Of a stretch of 5,417 bases of DNA, positions 1 to 5,352 are shown piece after piece. Under the pieces are notes generated by a model that was not told the DNA's origin, did not search any database, and was given only the letters and a program-made list of their open reading frames with translations. Both the position numbers and the translations under genes were made by a program. Each line of letters begins with the position of its first letter. Position 1 is the stretch's first letter. The stretch is from Allobaculum sp. (GTDB lineage: Bacteria; Bacillota_I; Bacilli_A; Erysipelotrichales; Erysipelotrichaceae), in contig JAAVAY010000091.1 in the NCBI GenBank assembly GCA_014803815.1, positions 1 through 5,417 of the forward strand. Reading direction: 5' to 3'.

Positions 1-464
1 TCTGTATGGAGCGTAAGACCCGCAATGAGCTTTGGATTGATGGTGCAGTGCAAGCGCACTTTGCCACCGAGCTTGTTTTCCAAACGCTTCGCGAGCTTTT
101 CTTTTTGGGCCTCGCTTAATGGCGTAGCACTTTCTACATAGATGTTTTGAATGTTGTTGAGTTCGTCTAAAAGTTTGTCGTAATCATCCGCAATGCTTAA
201 AAGCTTGCCCGCCATATGATGACGGCAGACAATTTTCAAAAAGTCTACAAAGGAAGAAGAGACATCGTCTTGAAAGATATCCAAAAGCAGCGTCTCTTTT
301 TGATTGGCGGGAATCCCAGGGTGGATGAGCACTTTTTCAAGATCGGGATTTTCCTCAAATACCGATCGTATCAAGCCGAAGTCCTGCACAAACGTATCTT
401 CTTGGTGGTTGTCCTGCCCGATGGACAATAAAGCTTGGGCAAAGGGCAAGCTTGTATCTACCAT
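1..464 (-). CDS. atpH: ATP synthase F1 delta subunit (partial, C-terminus off the left edge)
   Basis: Peripheral-stalk subunit that ties the F1 head to the b subunits. I translated it by hand: it starts with ATG at 464 and reads open for 154 codons to the window edge, starting MVDTSLPFAQALLSIGQ. The N-terminal helical domain and the late segment around residues 136-152 (KVRLHCTINPKLIAGL) match the OSCP/delta family pattern in which 'V.P.LIGG' lies close to the C-terminus. The family is usually about 175-180 residues, so roughly 20-25 are missing. The start lies inside atpF: ATGGTAG contains both the atpH ATG and the atpF TAG, a 7-base overlap that implies translational coupling. GGTGAGG a few bases before the ATG supports this start. 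The low similarity typical of delta subunits makes gene position an important part of the call. Confidence 0.93.
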   Translation of the reverse strand, partial: MVDTSLPFAQALLSIGQDNHQEDTFVQDFGLIRSVFEENPDLEKVLIHPGIPANQKETLLLDIFQDDVSSSFVDFLKIVCRHHMAGKLLSIADDYDKLLDELNNIQNIYVESATPLSEAQKEKLAKRLENKLGGKVRLHCTINPKLIAGLTLHT

Positions 465-973
465 TTGCCCTCACCTACCTGATCGATCAGTTGATCGAGA
501 ATGTCTTGTTGCTTGTCAGCATCGATTTCGGATTCCAAAATAGCGCCAGCAGCTGCAAGAGCGACTTCGGTAATGGCGTTTTTCATTTCTTTTTGCGCTT
601 TCAGCTTGTCACGCTCAATGTCTTCTTTTGCGGCGCGTTCGATGTTTTCTGCCTGCGTTTTAGCAGAATCAAGAATCTGCGTCTTTTGCGCTTCGGCTTC
701 GCGCTTGGCGAGGTCAATGATTTCATTGGCTTTCGCTCCAGCCGAAGCGATTTGGGCATCGTATTCCTTCTTTTCCTCTAACGCTTCTTGACGTAGCTTT
801 TCGGAAGCATCAATGTTTTGTTGGATAAGTGCTTGGCGCTTATCAATGAAGGCCAAGAGCTTATTCCAGAAGAAATGCTTCACAAACACCACGATTAAAA
901 ACGTGGAAATGCACACTAAAAGAACGTCTTGCCACGAAATCCGCAGATAGTTATCAATATTGAAATCAATCAT
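458..973 (-). CDS. atpF: ATP synthase Fo subunit b
   Basis: Stator-stalk subunit anchored in the membrane, holding the F1 head against the rotor. The 171 residues show the standard b layout: a short N-terminus, one hydrophobic span at about residues 14-36 ending at KHFFWNKLL, then a long charged, alanine-rich helix from about 40 to 145 (coiled-coil/dimerisation region rich in K, E, Q and A), and a C-terminal segment (DKQQDILDQLIDQ) that would contact delta. Length is normal for the family (about 155-175). GGTGAG about 6 bases before the ATG supports the start. The gap to atpE is 15 bases, and its stop overlaps the atpH start. The order atpE-atpF-atpH is the standard bacterial one. Bases 479-490 form a 12-base palindrome within the DQLIDQ codons, probably just a result of the repeated Asp-Gln codons. 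Confidence 0.97.
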   Translation of the reverse strand: MIDFNIDNYLRISWQDVLLVCISTFLIVVFVKHFFWNKLLAFIDKRQALIQQNIDASEKLRQEALEEKKEYDAQIASAGAKANEIIDLAKREAEAQKTQILDSAKTQAENIERAAKEDIERDKLKAQKEMKNAITEVALAAAGAILESEIDADKQQDILDQLIDQVGEGKW

Positions 974-988
974 TGGATCTCACCAATG

Positions 989-1307
<319 letters not shown>

Positions 1308-1347
1308 TATTAAGATGTCAAAACCGATCGCCAAACGAAAGAAATTT

Positions 1348-2055
1348 CTATTCTTCTTGTTTGGCCACTTGTTGTCCAAGGAAGTACGTTCCAAGGGTAA
1401 AGAAGATGTATGTCTGAATAACACCAGAGAACACATCGAAATACATGTGGATAAAAGGAGTTAAGGTTAAACCCAGATATCCCCAAGGGGCAATATTCTT
1501 AATCAAGGTATAGATCAAAAGCGTGATGATCGTACCCGCTAAGATGTTGCCAAAAAGACGCATAGTCAGTGAAATTGGAGTCGCGAGTTCGCCAATGATG
1601 TTTAATGGTGTCAAAAGCCACATCGGCTCGGTTAACTCTTTTAAACGCGCTCCCAATCCTTCTTTGGTGATGCCATGAAACTGGATCATTAAAAAGAACA
1701 TCAACGCAAGCGTTGCGTTAAAGGAAACATTGGACGTTGGGTTTTGAAAGCCAATCAGTCCCACTAAGTTGGATAAAAGCATCCCCACCATAATCGTGCC
1801 AAACATCGGTAAGTAATGAATGGTTTGTTCCTTTAAATTGCCTGCAATAACATACAGGCACAAGTTGTACAGCTCCTCAGACCAATACACCATGCCCTTA
1901 GGGGCTTTGGCAGGGTCCGCATTCTCAATTTTCTTTCCGGCAATGTAGGCCACAATGGCCATCACCACACAGATTACCAGCCACACTAAAATCGACTGGT
2001 GAATTGGAAACTGAAAGGAGCCGATGCGAATGACAATTTGGGAAACATCGCTCAT
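1348..2055 (-). CDS. atpB: ATP synthase Fo subunit a
   Basis: Membrane stator subunit with the two half-channels through which ions reach and leave the c-ring. From ATG at 2055 it is 235 residues with about five to six hydrophobic spans. The indispensable arginine is Arg166 in LTMRLFGNILAG, preceded by Glu156 in IIGELATP, and the last long helix carries the family pattern around DVFSGVIQTYIF (Asp207, Gln214). Length fits Firmicute a subunits (about 235-245). The frame can be extended two codons to a TTG at 2061, but AAAGGA ends only one base before that TTG and lies 6 bases before the ATG, so ATG at 2055 is preferred. It follows atpI by 38 bases and is separated from atpE by an unusually long 116-base spacer. 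Confidence 0.97.
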   Translation of the reverse strand: MSDVSQIVIRIGSFQFPIHQSILVWLVICVVMAIVAYIAGKKIENADPAKAPKGMVYWSEELYNLCLYVIAGNLKEQTIHYLPMFGTIMVGMLLSNLVGLIGFQNPTSNVSFNATLALMFFLMIQFHGITKEGLGARLKELTEPMWLLTPLNIIGELATPISLTMRLFGNILAGTIITLLIYTLIKNIAPWGYLGLTLTPFIHMYFDVFSGVIQTYIFFTLGTYFLGQQVAKQEE

Positions 2056-2093
2056 AGGCAATCCTTTCCTTCAGCGGTTTGTAAAGACTTCTC

Positions 2094-2624
2094 TTAGCTT
2101 ATGGAATTGGAAGAAGGTGAATCCTCTTTCTTTTCCAACTCAGATGTAGGCAAAGAATTCAAAGAGAAATCATTCTTGGATTTCTTGTCATCAAGCAAAG
2201 GAAAGTCGGAAACGATCGAAGAGTTTGAAGCGTCTTGAGACGCTTTTTTTTCCATCGCATTTTCTTTGAGGGCGTAAACAAACACACTGAGTTTTTGAAT
2301 CATGATGCCCCCAAGCATACACAGCACCGATAAATGCCACCATGCTCCTAAAAACAGCATCAGGGCATAAAAGAGATAGCGCCCTGTATACCCGAGAACT
2401 CCTTTGGTCTTTTCTTGTTTGGCTTGCAAGTCAAGCTGACTTGCCCATTGACAAATCATTACAAAGCCAATCAGGGCAATCGCCATACCCCAAATAAGCC
2501 CCCCTAAAGCCAAAATCTTGGTCTCATTTGGCCAAAATAGGGCAATAAGAAGAGCAGCGATGAGGCCAAAGCCAAGGGTATAGACAAAGGAGTCCTTGAT
2601 CATTTTTTGAAAATGAATTGGCAT
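2094..2624 (-). CDS. atpI: AtpI-like ATP synthase accessory membrane protein with long hydrophilic tail
   Basis: Small membrane protein in the position of AtpI; family members assist c-ring assembly and/or Mg2+ uptake, but this role is by homology and location only. From ATG at 2624 it is 176 residues: four hydrophobic spans at about 13-31, 36-59, 80-96 and 98-118, with GYTGRYLFYALML before the third span resembling the ATP-synt_I family. Residues about 120-176 are a charged, Ser/Asn/Lys/Glu-rich tail, whereas typical AtpI proteins (about 120-130 aa) end soon after the fourth span. The frame stays open further upstream, but that part overlaps atpZ and looks like an out-of-frame reading. The ATG is one base after the atpZ stop (TAAGATG); the nearest AAAAGGA is about 20 bases back, so translation is probably coupled. 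The tail contains an A8 run followed by a hairpin. Confidence 0.85.
   Translation of the reverse strand: MPIHFQKMIKDSFVYTLGFGLIAALLIALFWPNETKILALGGLIWGMAIALIGFVMICQWASQLDLQAKQEKTKGVLGYTGRYLFYALMLFLGAWWHLSVLCMLGGIMIQKLSVFVYALKENAMEKKASQDASNSSIVSDFPLLDDKKSKNDFSLNSLPTSELEKKEDSPSSNSIS
2228..2251 (+). terminator. Terminator-like hairpin with U8 on the plus strand, antisense within atpI
   Basis: On the plus strand AAGCGTC-TTGA-GACGCTT is a perfect 7-bp stem with a 4-nt loop, followed without a gap by a run of eight T (2244-2251). That is a good intrinsic terminator shape for plus-strand RNA, although no plus-strand gene is seen here. It may stop antisense transcription of the atp operon, or it may be a by-product of the sense coding sequence (Glu-Lys-Lys-Ala...Asp-Ala). 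Read on the minus strand, the same bases are A8 followed by the hairpin. Confidence 0.4.
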
Positions 2625-2625
2625 C

Positions 2626-2823
2626 TTATTGTTGATTGTCTTTTTCCTTTTGTTTCTTCTTGTTTGACCAGATGAGCAAAATGAAGCTACCAATCACCGC
2701 ATACAAGGTCAAAACAATGATCCAAATAGGGGACATATGCGTCCAAGAATCCAACAAATAGCCAATCCAAATGCAAACAAGCAGATTGACGAGTAAAAAC
2801 CCGCCAAATTTGGCCGGCTGCAT
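2626..2823 (-). CDS. atpZ: AtpZ-like small two-helix membrane protein (AtpZ/AtpI family)
   Basis: 65-residue protein with two hydrophobic spans (about residues 7-25 and 33-52) and a lysine-rich C-terminal end (SNKKKQKEKDNQQ). The segment GGFLL...GYLLDSW...SPIWIIVLTLYAVIG follows the pattern of the AtpZ group (ATPase_gene1), whose first-helix 'GY.LD' and second-helix small-residue motifs recur upstream of atpI/atpB in many bacteria. In alkaliphilic Bacillus these proteins have been linked to divalent cation transport with AtpI; here the role is inferred. The ATG overlaps the upp stop by one base (TAATG) and has no Shine-Dalgarno close by (the nearest GGGAG is about 20 bases back), so it is probably translated by ribosomes finishing upp. 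Its stop is one base before atpI. Confidence 0.8.
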   Translation of the reverse strand: MQPAKFGGFLLVNLLVCIWIGYLLDSWTHMSPIWIIVLTLYAVIGSFILLIWSNKKKQKEKDNQQ

Positions 2824-3443
2824 TATTTCGTGCCAAAGATACGGTCTCCCGCATCCCCAAGGCCTGGAACAATGTAACCATTCTTATTGAGTTTGCCATC
2901 CAAAGCAGCCAAATAGATGTCGACATCGGGATGATGCCCTTCGACATTTTTTACGCCTTCTTCGGCACCTACAAGACAAACCAACTTAATGTTTTTTGCC
3001 CCTTGTCTTTTCAACATATCAATGGCAGCTACGCTACTACCACCTGTAGCAAGCATTGGGTCAACGACAATTGGAACCGCGTCTTTGATGTTTTTGGGAT
3101 ACTTTTCAAAGTAGGTATGGGGTTCGAGCGTTTCTTCGTCGCGGAATAACCCAATGTGGGCGACTTTGGCGGTTGGAATCAAGTCAAGAATTCCTTCTGT
3201 CATTCCCAACCCTGCACGCAAAATAGGTGCTACTACCACATCTTTTGCCAACTGATACCCTGTCATCGAGCAAATGGGCGTTTCGATTTCATGGTCGACG
3301 AGTGGCAAATCACGTGTCACTTCGTATACCATTAGCGAACCGATTTCGTTTAGGTTGTCACGGAAGTCCTTAGTGCTCGTGTTTTTGTCACGCATTAAGG
3401 TCAGTTTGTGCTTGATCAATGGATGATCAATTACCTTCAACAA
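2823..3443 (-). CDS. upp: Uracil phosphoribosyltransferase (TTG start)
   Basis: Cytosolic pyrimidine-salvage enzyme: uracil + PRPP gives UMP + diphosphate. The 206 residues match the family along their whole length (usual size about 208-210): DHPLIKHKL at 6-14, [28 protein letters not shown] at 54-81, the loop [19 protein letters not shown] at about 98-116, the PRPP-binding motif [16 protein letters not shown] at 126-141, and the C-terminal uracil-binding [13 protein letters not shown] at 194-206. No ATG fits the N-terminus: the start is TTG at 3443, or possibly the adjacent TTG at 3440. The choice is supported by AAAGGAAGGTGATCC, with GGAAGG 9 bases before the first TTG. It heads the atp operon, an arrangement also known in Bacillus subtilis (upp-atpI-atpB), and overlaps the next gene by one base. 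Confidence 0.97.
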   Translation of the reverse strand: MLKVIDHPLIKHKLTLMRDKNTSTKDFRDNLNEIGSLMVYEVTRDLPLVDHEIETPICSMTGYQLAKDVVVAPILRAGLGMTEGILDLIPTAKVAHIGLFRDEETLEPHTYFEKYPKNIKDAVPIVVDPMLATGGSSVAAIDMLKRQGAKNIKLVCLVGAEEGVKNVEGHHPDVDIYLAALDGKLNKNGYIVPGLGDAGDRIFGTK

Positions 3444-3446
3444 TAT

Positions 3447-3461
3447 GGATCACCTTCCTTT
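3447..3461 (-). promoter_or_regulatory. Extended Shine-Dalgarno of upp
   Basis: AAAGGAAGGTGATCC in the mRNA. GGTGATCC is an exact complement of the GGAUCACC near the 3' end of 16S rRNA; the whole differs from the ideal AAAGGAGGTGATCC only by one added A. GGAAGG is 9 bases from the TTG start. Such strong pairing probably offsets the weak TTG codon and sets the start of upp. Confidence 0.8.
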
Positions 3462-3474
3462 ATTTTCTGCTCAA

Positions 3475-3483
3475 ATTATAACA
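3475..3483 (-). promoter_or_regulatory. Extended -10 promoter of the upp-atp operon
   Basis: The minus strand reads TGTTATAATTTGAG: a perfect TATAAT (3475-3480) with the TGn extension (3481-3483). The -35 region at 17-bp spacing (AGGTTG) is poor, as is common with extended -10 promoters. Transcription would begin about 3468, giving a leader of only about 25 bases that is mostly the Shine-Dalgarno, so no room remains for a riboswitch or attenuator between this start point and upp. Confidence 0.75.
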
Positions 3484-3725
3484 AACAAGCGACTATCCAA
3501 CCTAAAACCGATCTCATCCTTCCCCTTTTGATTAAGGCTAAATCCCAAAAAGTAGGCTAAGCGGTTTTAAATTTTGATAACGCTTTACAAAAAGAGTAAA
3601 AACTTTTTGCATCTTCCATTTTCTACCGCTTTCTTCTCTTTTTCGTCTTGCGTACTCATCTTTTTCTATTTCTAGAAAAACTTTTCTCTCATTGAATATT
3701 TTTTGCCATTCAAGCTAGTCCAAAT
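3484..3725. other. Noncoding stretch upstream of the upp promoter
   Basis: About 240 bases without a convincing gene. The minus strand is strongly A+G-rich from about 3600 to 3690. A 24-codon ATG-to-TAA reading frame (3659-3585, minus) has no Shine-Dalgarno beyond AGAAAAAG and resembles nothing I know. Other features are a cre-like sequence at 3575-3589, two direct copies of AGGCTAA at 3535-3541 and 3554-3560 (19 bp apart), a 10-bp palindrome TTTCTAGAAA at 3669-3678 and an AT-rich inverted repeat TTGAAT/ATTCAA at 3692-3713. None is strong enough for a functional call. Confidence 0.5.
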
Positions 3726-3771
3726 AAAAAAATCAAAGGATTCTAGGGATAAACCAAGAACCATCCTTTGA
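3726..3771 (-). terminator. Intrinsic terminator (second of a tandem pair)
   Basis: In the minus-strand RNA TCAAAGGAT (3771-3763) pairs with ATCCTTTGA (3741-3733), a perfect 9-bp stem, followed at once by seven T (3732-3726) and ATTTG. The 21-nt loop is long for a simple terminator. It lies 45 bases beyond the first terminator, and a further inverted repeat (CTAAAAG/CTTTTAG, 3773-3812) lies between them. It could be a backup terminator of the small upstream gene or the end of a separate short RNA. Confidence 0.65.
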
Positions 3772-3816
3772 CCTAAAAGAAGAGCCAATCGATTTCTTTC
3801 TATTGCTTTTAGACTA

Positions 3817-3853
3817 AAAAGGCCTCTTTCGATTCGTTCAAAAGAGGCCTTTT
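3817..3853 (-). terminator. Intrinsic terminator after the FakA-middle-like gene
   Basis: AAAAGGCCTCTTT and AAAGAGGCCTTTT form a perfect 13-bp stem with an 11-nt loop, starting 5 bases after the stop codon of the 83-residue gene. On the minus strand the stem ends in TTTTT then AG; on the plus strand it runs into TTTTCTGTTTT, so it could act in both directions. No plus-strand gene is visible, so its main job should be to end the upstream minus-strand transcript and insulate the upp-atp operon. Confidence 0.8.
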
Positions 3854-3858
3854 CTGTT

Positions 3859-4110
3859 TTATCCTTTTAAGCCGCGGGATTGACGATCCATGTCTTCAAT
3901 TACAATATCGTAAACCTCGCCTAAAGAACGGCAATATTCTAAAACTTCCCAAGGTTTATTGGTGTGGAAATGAATCTTGATCAAGTCTTCATCGCCTACT
4001 GCAAGTAAGCAATCGCCTTCAAAGTTTTCGGTAAAGTAATCATTGATGGCATCTTCGTCCAAGTTTTCGCCTTCAATTAAAAGTTGGAAATCATAACGTG
4101 GATCAATCAT
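3859..4110 (-). CDS. Free-standing small protein resembling the middle domain of FakA/YloV (DAK-phosphatase-like)
   Basis: 83 residues, acidic and soluble, no signal peptide or membrane span. The core GDCLLAVGDEDLIKIHFHTN (32-51), then PWEVLEYCRSLGEVYDIVIEDMDRQ (about 53-77), follows the stretch of YloV/FakA proteins where 'GDSLLVVGDD.L.KVH.HT..PG.VL.Y....GE...I.IENM..Q' occurs. FakA phosphorylates fatty acids bound to FakB, but its ATP-binding DhaL-like domain and C-terminal domain are absent here, so kinase activity is not expected. His47 and His49 are kept; the Cys of the family's YCTEF segment appears replaced by Asp7. Similar-size proteins are named 'kinase to dihydroxyacetone kinase' in Firmicutes (from memory). 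GGAGG 8 bases before the ATG and a terminator 5 bases after the stop show an intact gene, not a fragment. The true function is unknown. Confidence 0.75.
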   Translation of the reverse strand: MIDPRYDFQLLIEGENLDEDAINDYFTENFEGDCLLAVGDEDLIKIHFHTNKPWEVLEYCRSLGEVYDIVIEDMDRQSRGLKG

Positions 4111-4151
4111 TTTTTATTCCTCCAAGTTCTTCTCCTTTTCAATACCATCTT

Positions 4152-4180
4152 TTTATCTTCATCTTGGGTCAAAAGCTCAA
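4152..4180 (-). promoter_or_regulatory. Possible promoter of the FakA-middle-like gene
   Basis: TTGAGC (4175-4180) and GATAAA (4152-4157) are separated by exactly 17 bp on the minus strand; each matches its consensus hexamer at 4 of 6 positions. It lies between the asnA terminator and the gene, about 40 bases before the ATG. The -35 overlaps a small hairpin AAAAGC-TTGA-GCTTTT (4171-4186). Weak call; read-through from asnA is the alternative. Confidence 0.35.
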
Positions 4181-4192
4181 GCTTTTTTCAAG

Positions 4193-4217
4193 AAAAAAAG
4201 AGCCGAATTGGCTCTTT
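4193..4217 (-). terminator. Intrinsic terminator of asnA
   Basis: AAAGAGCC-AATTC-GGCTCTTT: a perfect 8-bp stem and 5-nt loop, starting 13 bases after the asnA stop, ending in a run of seven T on the minus strand. It is a standard Rho-independent terminator. Confidence 0.88.
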
Positions 4218-4230
4218 GGGTTTAGATAAA

Positions 4231-5238
4231 TTAAAGCAACTGGATTCCGGCTTCTTCGCACGCTTCACGCATGTCTTCAGGCCATAAGGAAGATTGCACT
4301 TCTCCAATATGGGCTTTTTTGAGCAATAACATGCAAAGACGAGATTGCCCAATTCCTCCACCAATCGTATAGGGCAATTCTTGATTCAAGATTTGTTGAT
4401 GGAAAGGAAGGGATTCACGATCCAAAGCATGTTCCTTTTTAAGCTGTTCATGCAAGCTGTTTTCATCGACACGAATGCCCATAGATGAAATTTCAAAGGC
4501 TTGTTGCAAAGGCTCATACCAGAAAAGGATGTCGCCATTGAGCTGCCAATCATCATAGTCGGGCGCACGACCATCATGTTTTTCACCATTGCTTAAGCGA
4601 TCCCCAATTTGCATTAAGAAAATCGCACCATATTGTTTCGTGGCGGCATTTTCGCGCTCTCTTGGAGAGAGATCGGGGTACATATCCAATAAATCCTGAG
4701 AGGTTAAAAAAGTAATGGAATCGGGCAATTTGTTTACCGCTTGTGGGTATTTGTACCAAACTTCATGTTCCATATGCTTTAAAACTTTAAAGATGGTGCG
4801 CACGGTGGCTTTCAGGGTTTGTTCATTGCGCTCCTCTCGAGAAATGATCTTTTCCCAGTCCCACTGATCGACATAGGAAGAATGCAAATTATCGAGTTCT
4901 TCATCTTTGCGGATCGCATTCATATTAGCGTATAAGCCTTCATGCATGCCAAAGCCATACGTACCCAGCGCATGACGTTTCCATTTTGCTAAAGAATGAA
5001 CCACTTCCACATCTTCTCCTGGAAGCTCAGCCATGGTAAAGCCAACGGGCATTTCACTGCCGTTGAGATTGTCGTTTAATCCAGAGCTTTTCGTAACATA
5101 CAAAGGAGCAGAAACGCGAGAGAGGTTCATTTCACGTCCAAATTCCTCTTGAAAAGTATCACGAATGTACTTAATGGCTTCTTGTGTTTGCCGAACATCC
5201 AATACGGGATCGTAGTTTTCTGGAATGATTAGATTCAT
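4231..5238 (-). CDS. asnA: Aspartate-ammonia ligase (asparagine synthetase A)
   Basis: Cytosolic enzyme making asparagine from aspartate, ammonia and ATP (AMP-forming); its fold is related to class II aminoacyl-tRNA synthetases. The 335 residues match the family end to end (usual about 330-340). Recognisable segments: [20 protein letters not shown] at 43-62, [10 protein letters not shown] at 79-88, [12 protein letters not shown] at 119-130, the ATP/substrate region RAPDYDDW at 224-231 and LNGDI at 233-237, SSMGIRVD at 251-258, and the class II motif 3-like GGGIGQSRL at 293-301. The ATG at 5238 gives the usual N-terminus, and a TAA four codons upstream rules out a longer product. Only a weak SD is close to the ATG; the strong GGAAGG lies across a hairpin. 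It is monocistronic, with its own promoter and terminator. Confidence 0.98.
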   Translation of the reverse strand: MNLIIPENYDPVLDVRQTQEAIKYIRDTFQEEFGREMNLSRVSAPLYVTKSSGLNDNLNGSEMPVGFTMAELPGEDVEVVHSLAKWKRHALGTYGFGMHEGLYANMNAIRKDEELDNLHSSYVDQWDWEKIISREERNEQTLKATVRTIFKVLKHMEHEVWYKYPQAVNKLPDSITFLTSQDLLDMYPDLSPRERENAATKQYGAIFLMQIGDRLSNGEKHDGRAPDYDDWQLNGDILFWYEPLQQAFEISSMGIRVDENSLHEQLKKEHALDRESLPFHQQILNQELPYTIGGGIGQSRLCMLLLKKAHIGEVQSSLWPEDMREACEEAGIQLL

Positions 5239-5245
5239 AAAAATT

Positions 5246-5271
5246 CGGATCTCTTAAAGTCAAAAGATCCG
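5246..5271 (-). promoter_or_regulatory. Hairpin between the Shine-Dalgarno and start codon of asnA
   Basis: CGGATCT (5271-5265) pairs with AGATCCG (5252-5246); the stem extends to 10 bp with one G-U pair and closes a 6-nt loop GACUUU. It ends 7 bases before the asnA ATG and is followed by AATTTTT. It could act as a spacer that brings the upstream GGAAGG close to the start, as an inhibitory structure, or (less likely, given the two A before the U run) as a small terminator/attenuator. No T-box motif is seen in the ~100-nt leader. Confidence 0.6.
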
Positions 5272-5273
5272 TT

Positions 5274-5282
5274 CCTTCCTTT
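5274..5282 (-). promoter_or_regulatory. Distant Shine-Dalgarno of asnA
   Basis: AAAGGAAGG is the best ribosome binding sequence in the asnA leader but ends 35 bases before the ATG. With the hairpin at 5246-5271 folded, the unpaired distance falls to 2 + 7 = 9 bases, a normal spacing. Confidence 0.5.
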
Positions 5283-5343
5283 CTTTTCTAGGGGTTTAAA
5301 AGAGCTTGAAACTGGGTGAAACAAGGATTGAAAAACCTGAAAG

Positions 5344-5352
5344 ATTATAGCA
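5344..5352 (-). promoter_or_regulatory. Extended -10 promoter of asnA
   Basis: The minus strand reads TGCTATAATC: perfect TATAAT (5344-5349) with TGn (5350-5352). At 17-bp spacing the -35 is a weak TTAAGG, part of an 8-bp palindrome CCTTAAGG (5367-5374). Start of transcription would be near 5337, giving a leader of about 100 bases. Confidence 0.7.

Noticed and set aside
216..431. Plus-strand 71-codon open frame and others antisense to atpH/atpF (304-543, 452-781, 501-791)
   Set aside because: They lie opposite well-supported minus-strand genes, have no family resemblance and no convincing RBS; they are shadows of the biased codon use on the other strand.
479..500. CTGATCGATCAG palindrome with an adjacent TTGATCGA as an operator
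   Set aside because: It lies in the repeated Asp-Gln-Leu-Ile-Asp-Gln codons of atpF, far from a promoter; best explained by coding sequence.
2625..2693. N-terminal extension of AtpI to a start at 2693
   Set aside because: The extra 23 residues (Ser/Arg/Lys-rich) are read out of frame from the end of atpZ, and ATG at 2624 immediately after the atpZ stop is the natural coupled start.
2687..2947. 86-codon minus-strand frame overlapping upp and atpZ
   Set aside because: It overlaps two recognised genes in another frame and lacks its own RBS or recognisable domains.
3585..3659. 24-codon frame (minus strand) as a leader peptide for upp-atp
   Set aside because: No Shine-Dalgarno, and it ends over 100 bases upstream of the proposed upp transcription start, so it would not be on the same mRNA from that promoter.
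4386..4589. 67-codon minus-strand frame inside asnA
   Set aside because: Out-of-frame shadow of the conserved C-terminal part of asnA.
5239..5337. T-box or other tRNA-sensing leader for asnA
   Set aside because: asnA is under T-box control in some Firmicutes, but this leader is only ~100 bases and the conserved T-box GGGUGG-type sequence and specifier stem are not seen.
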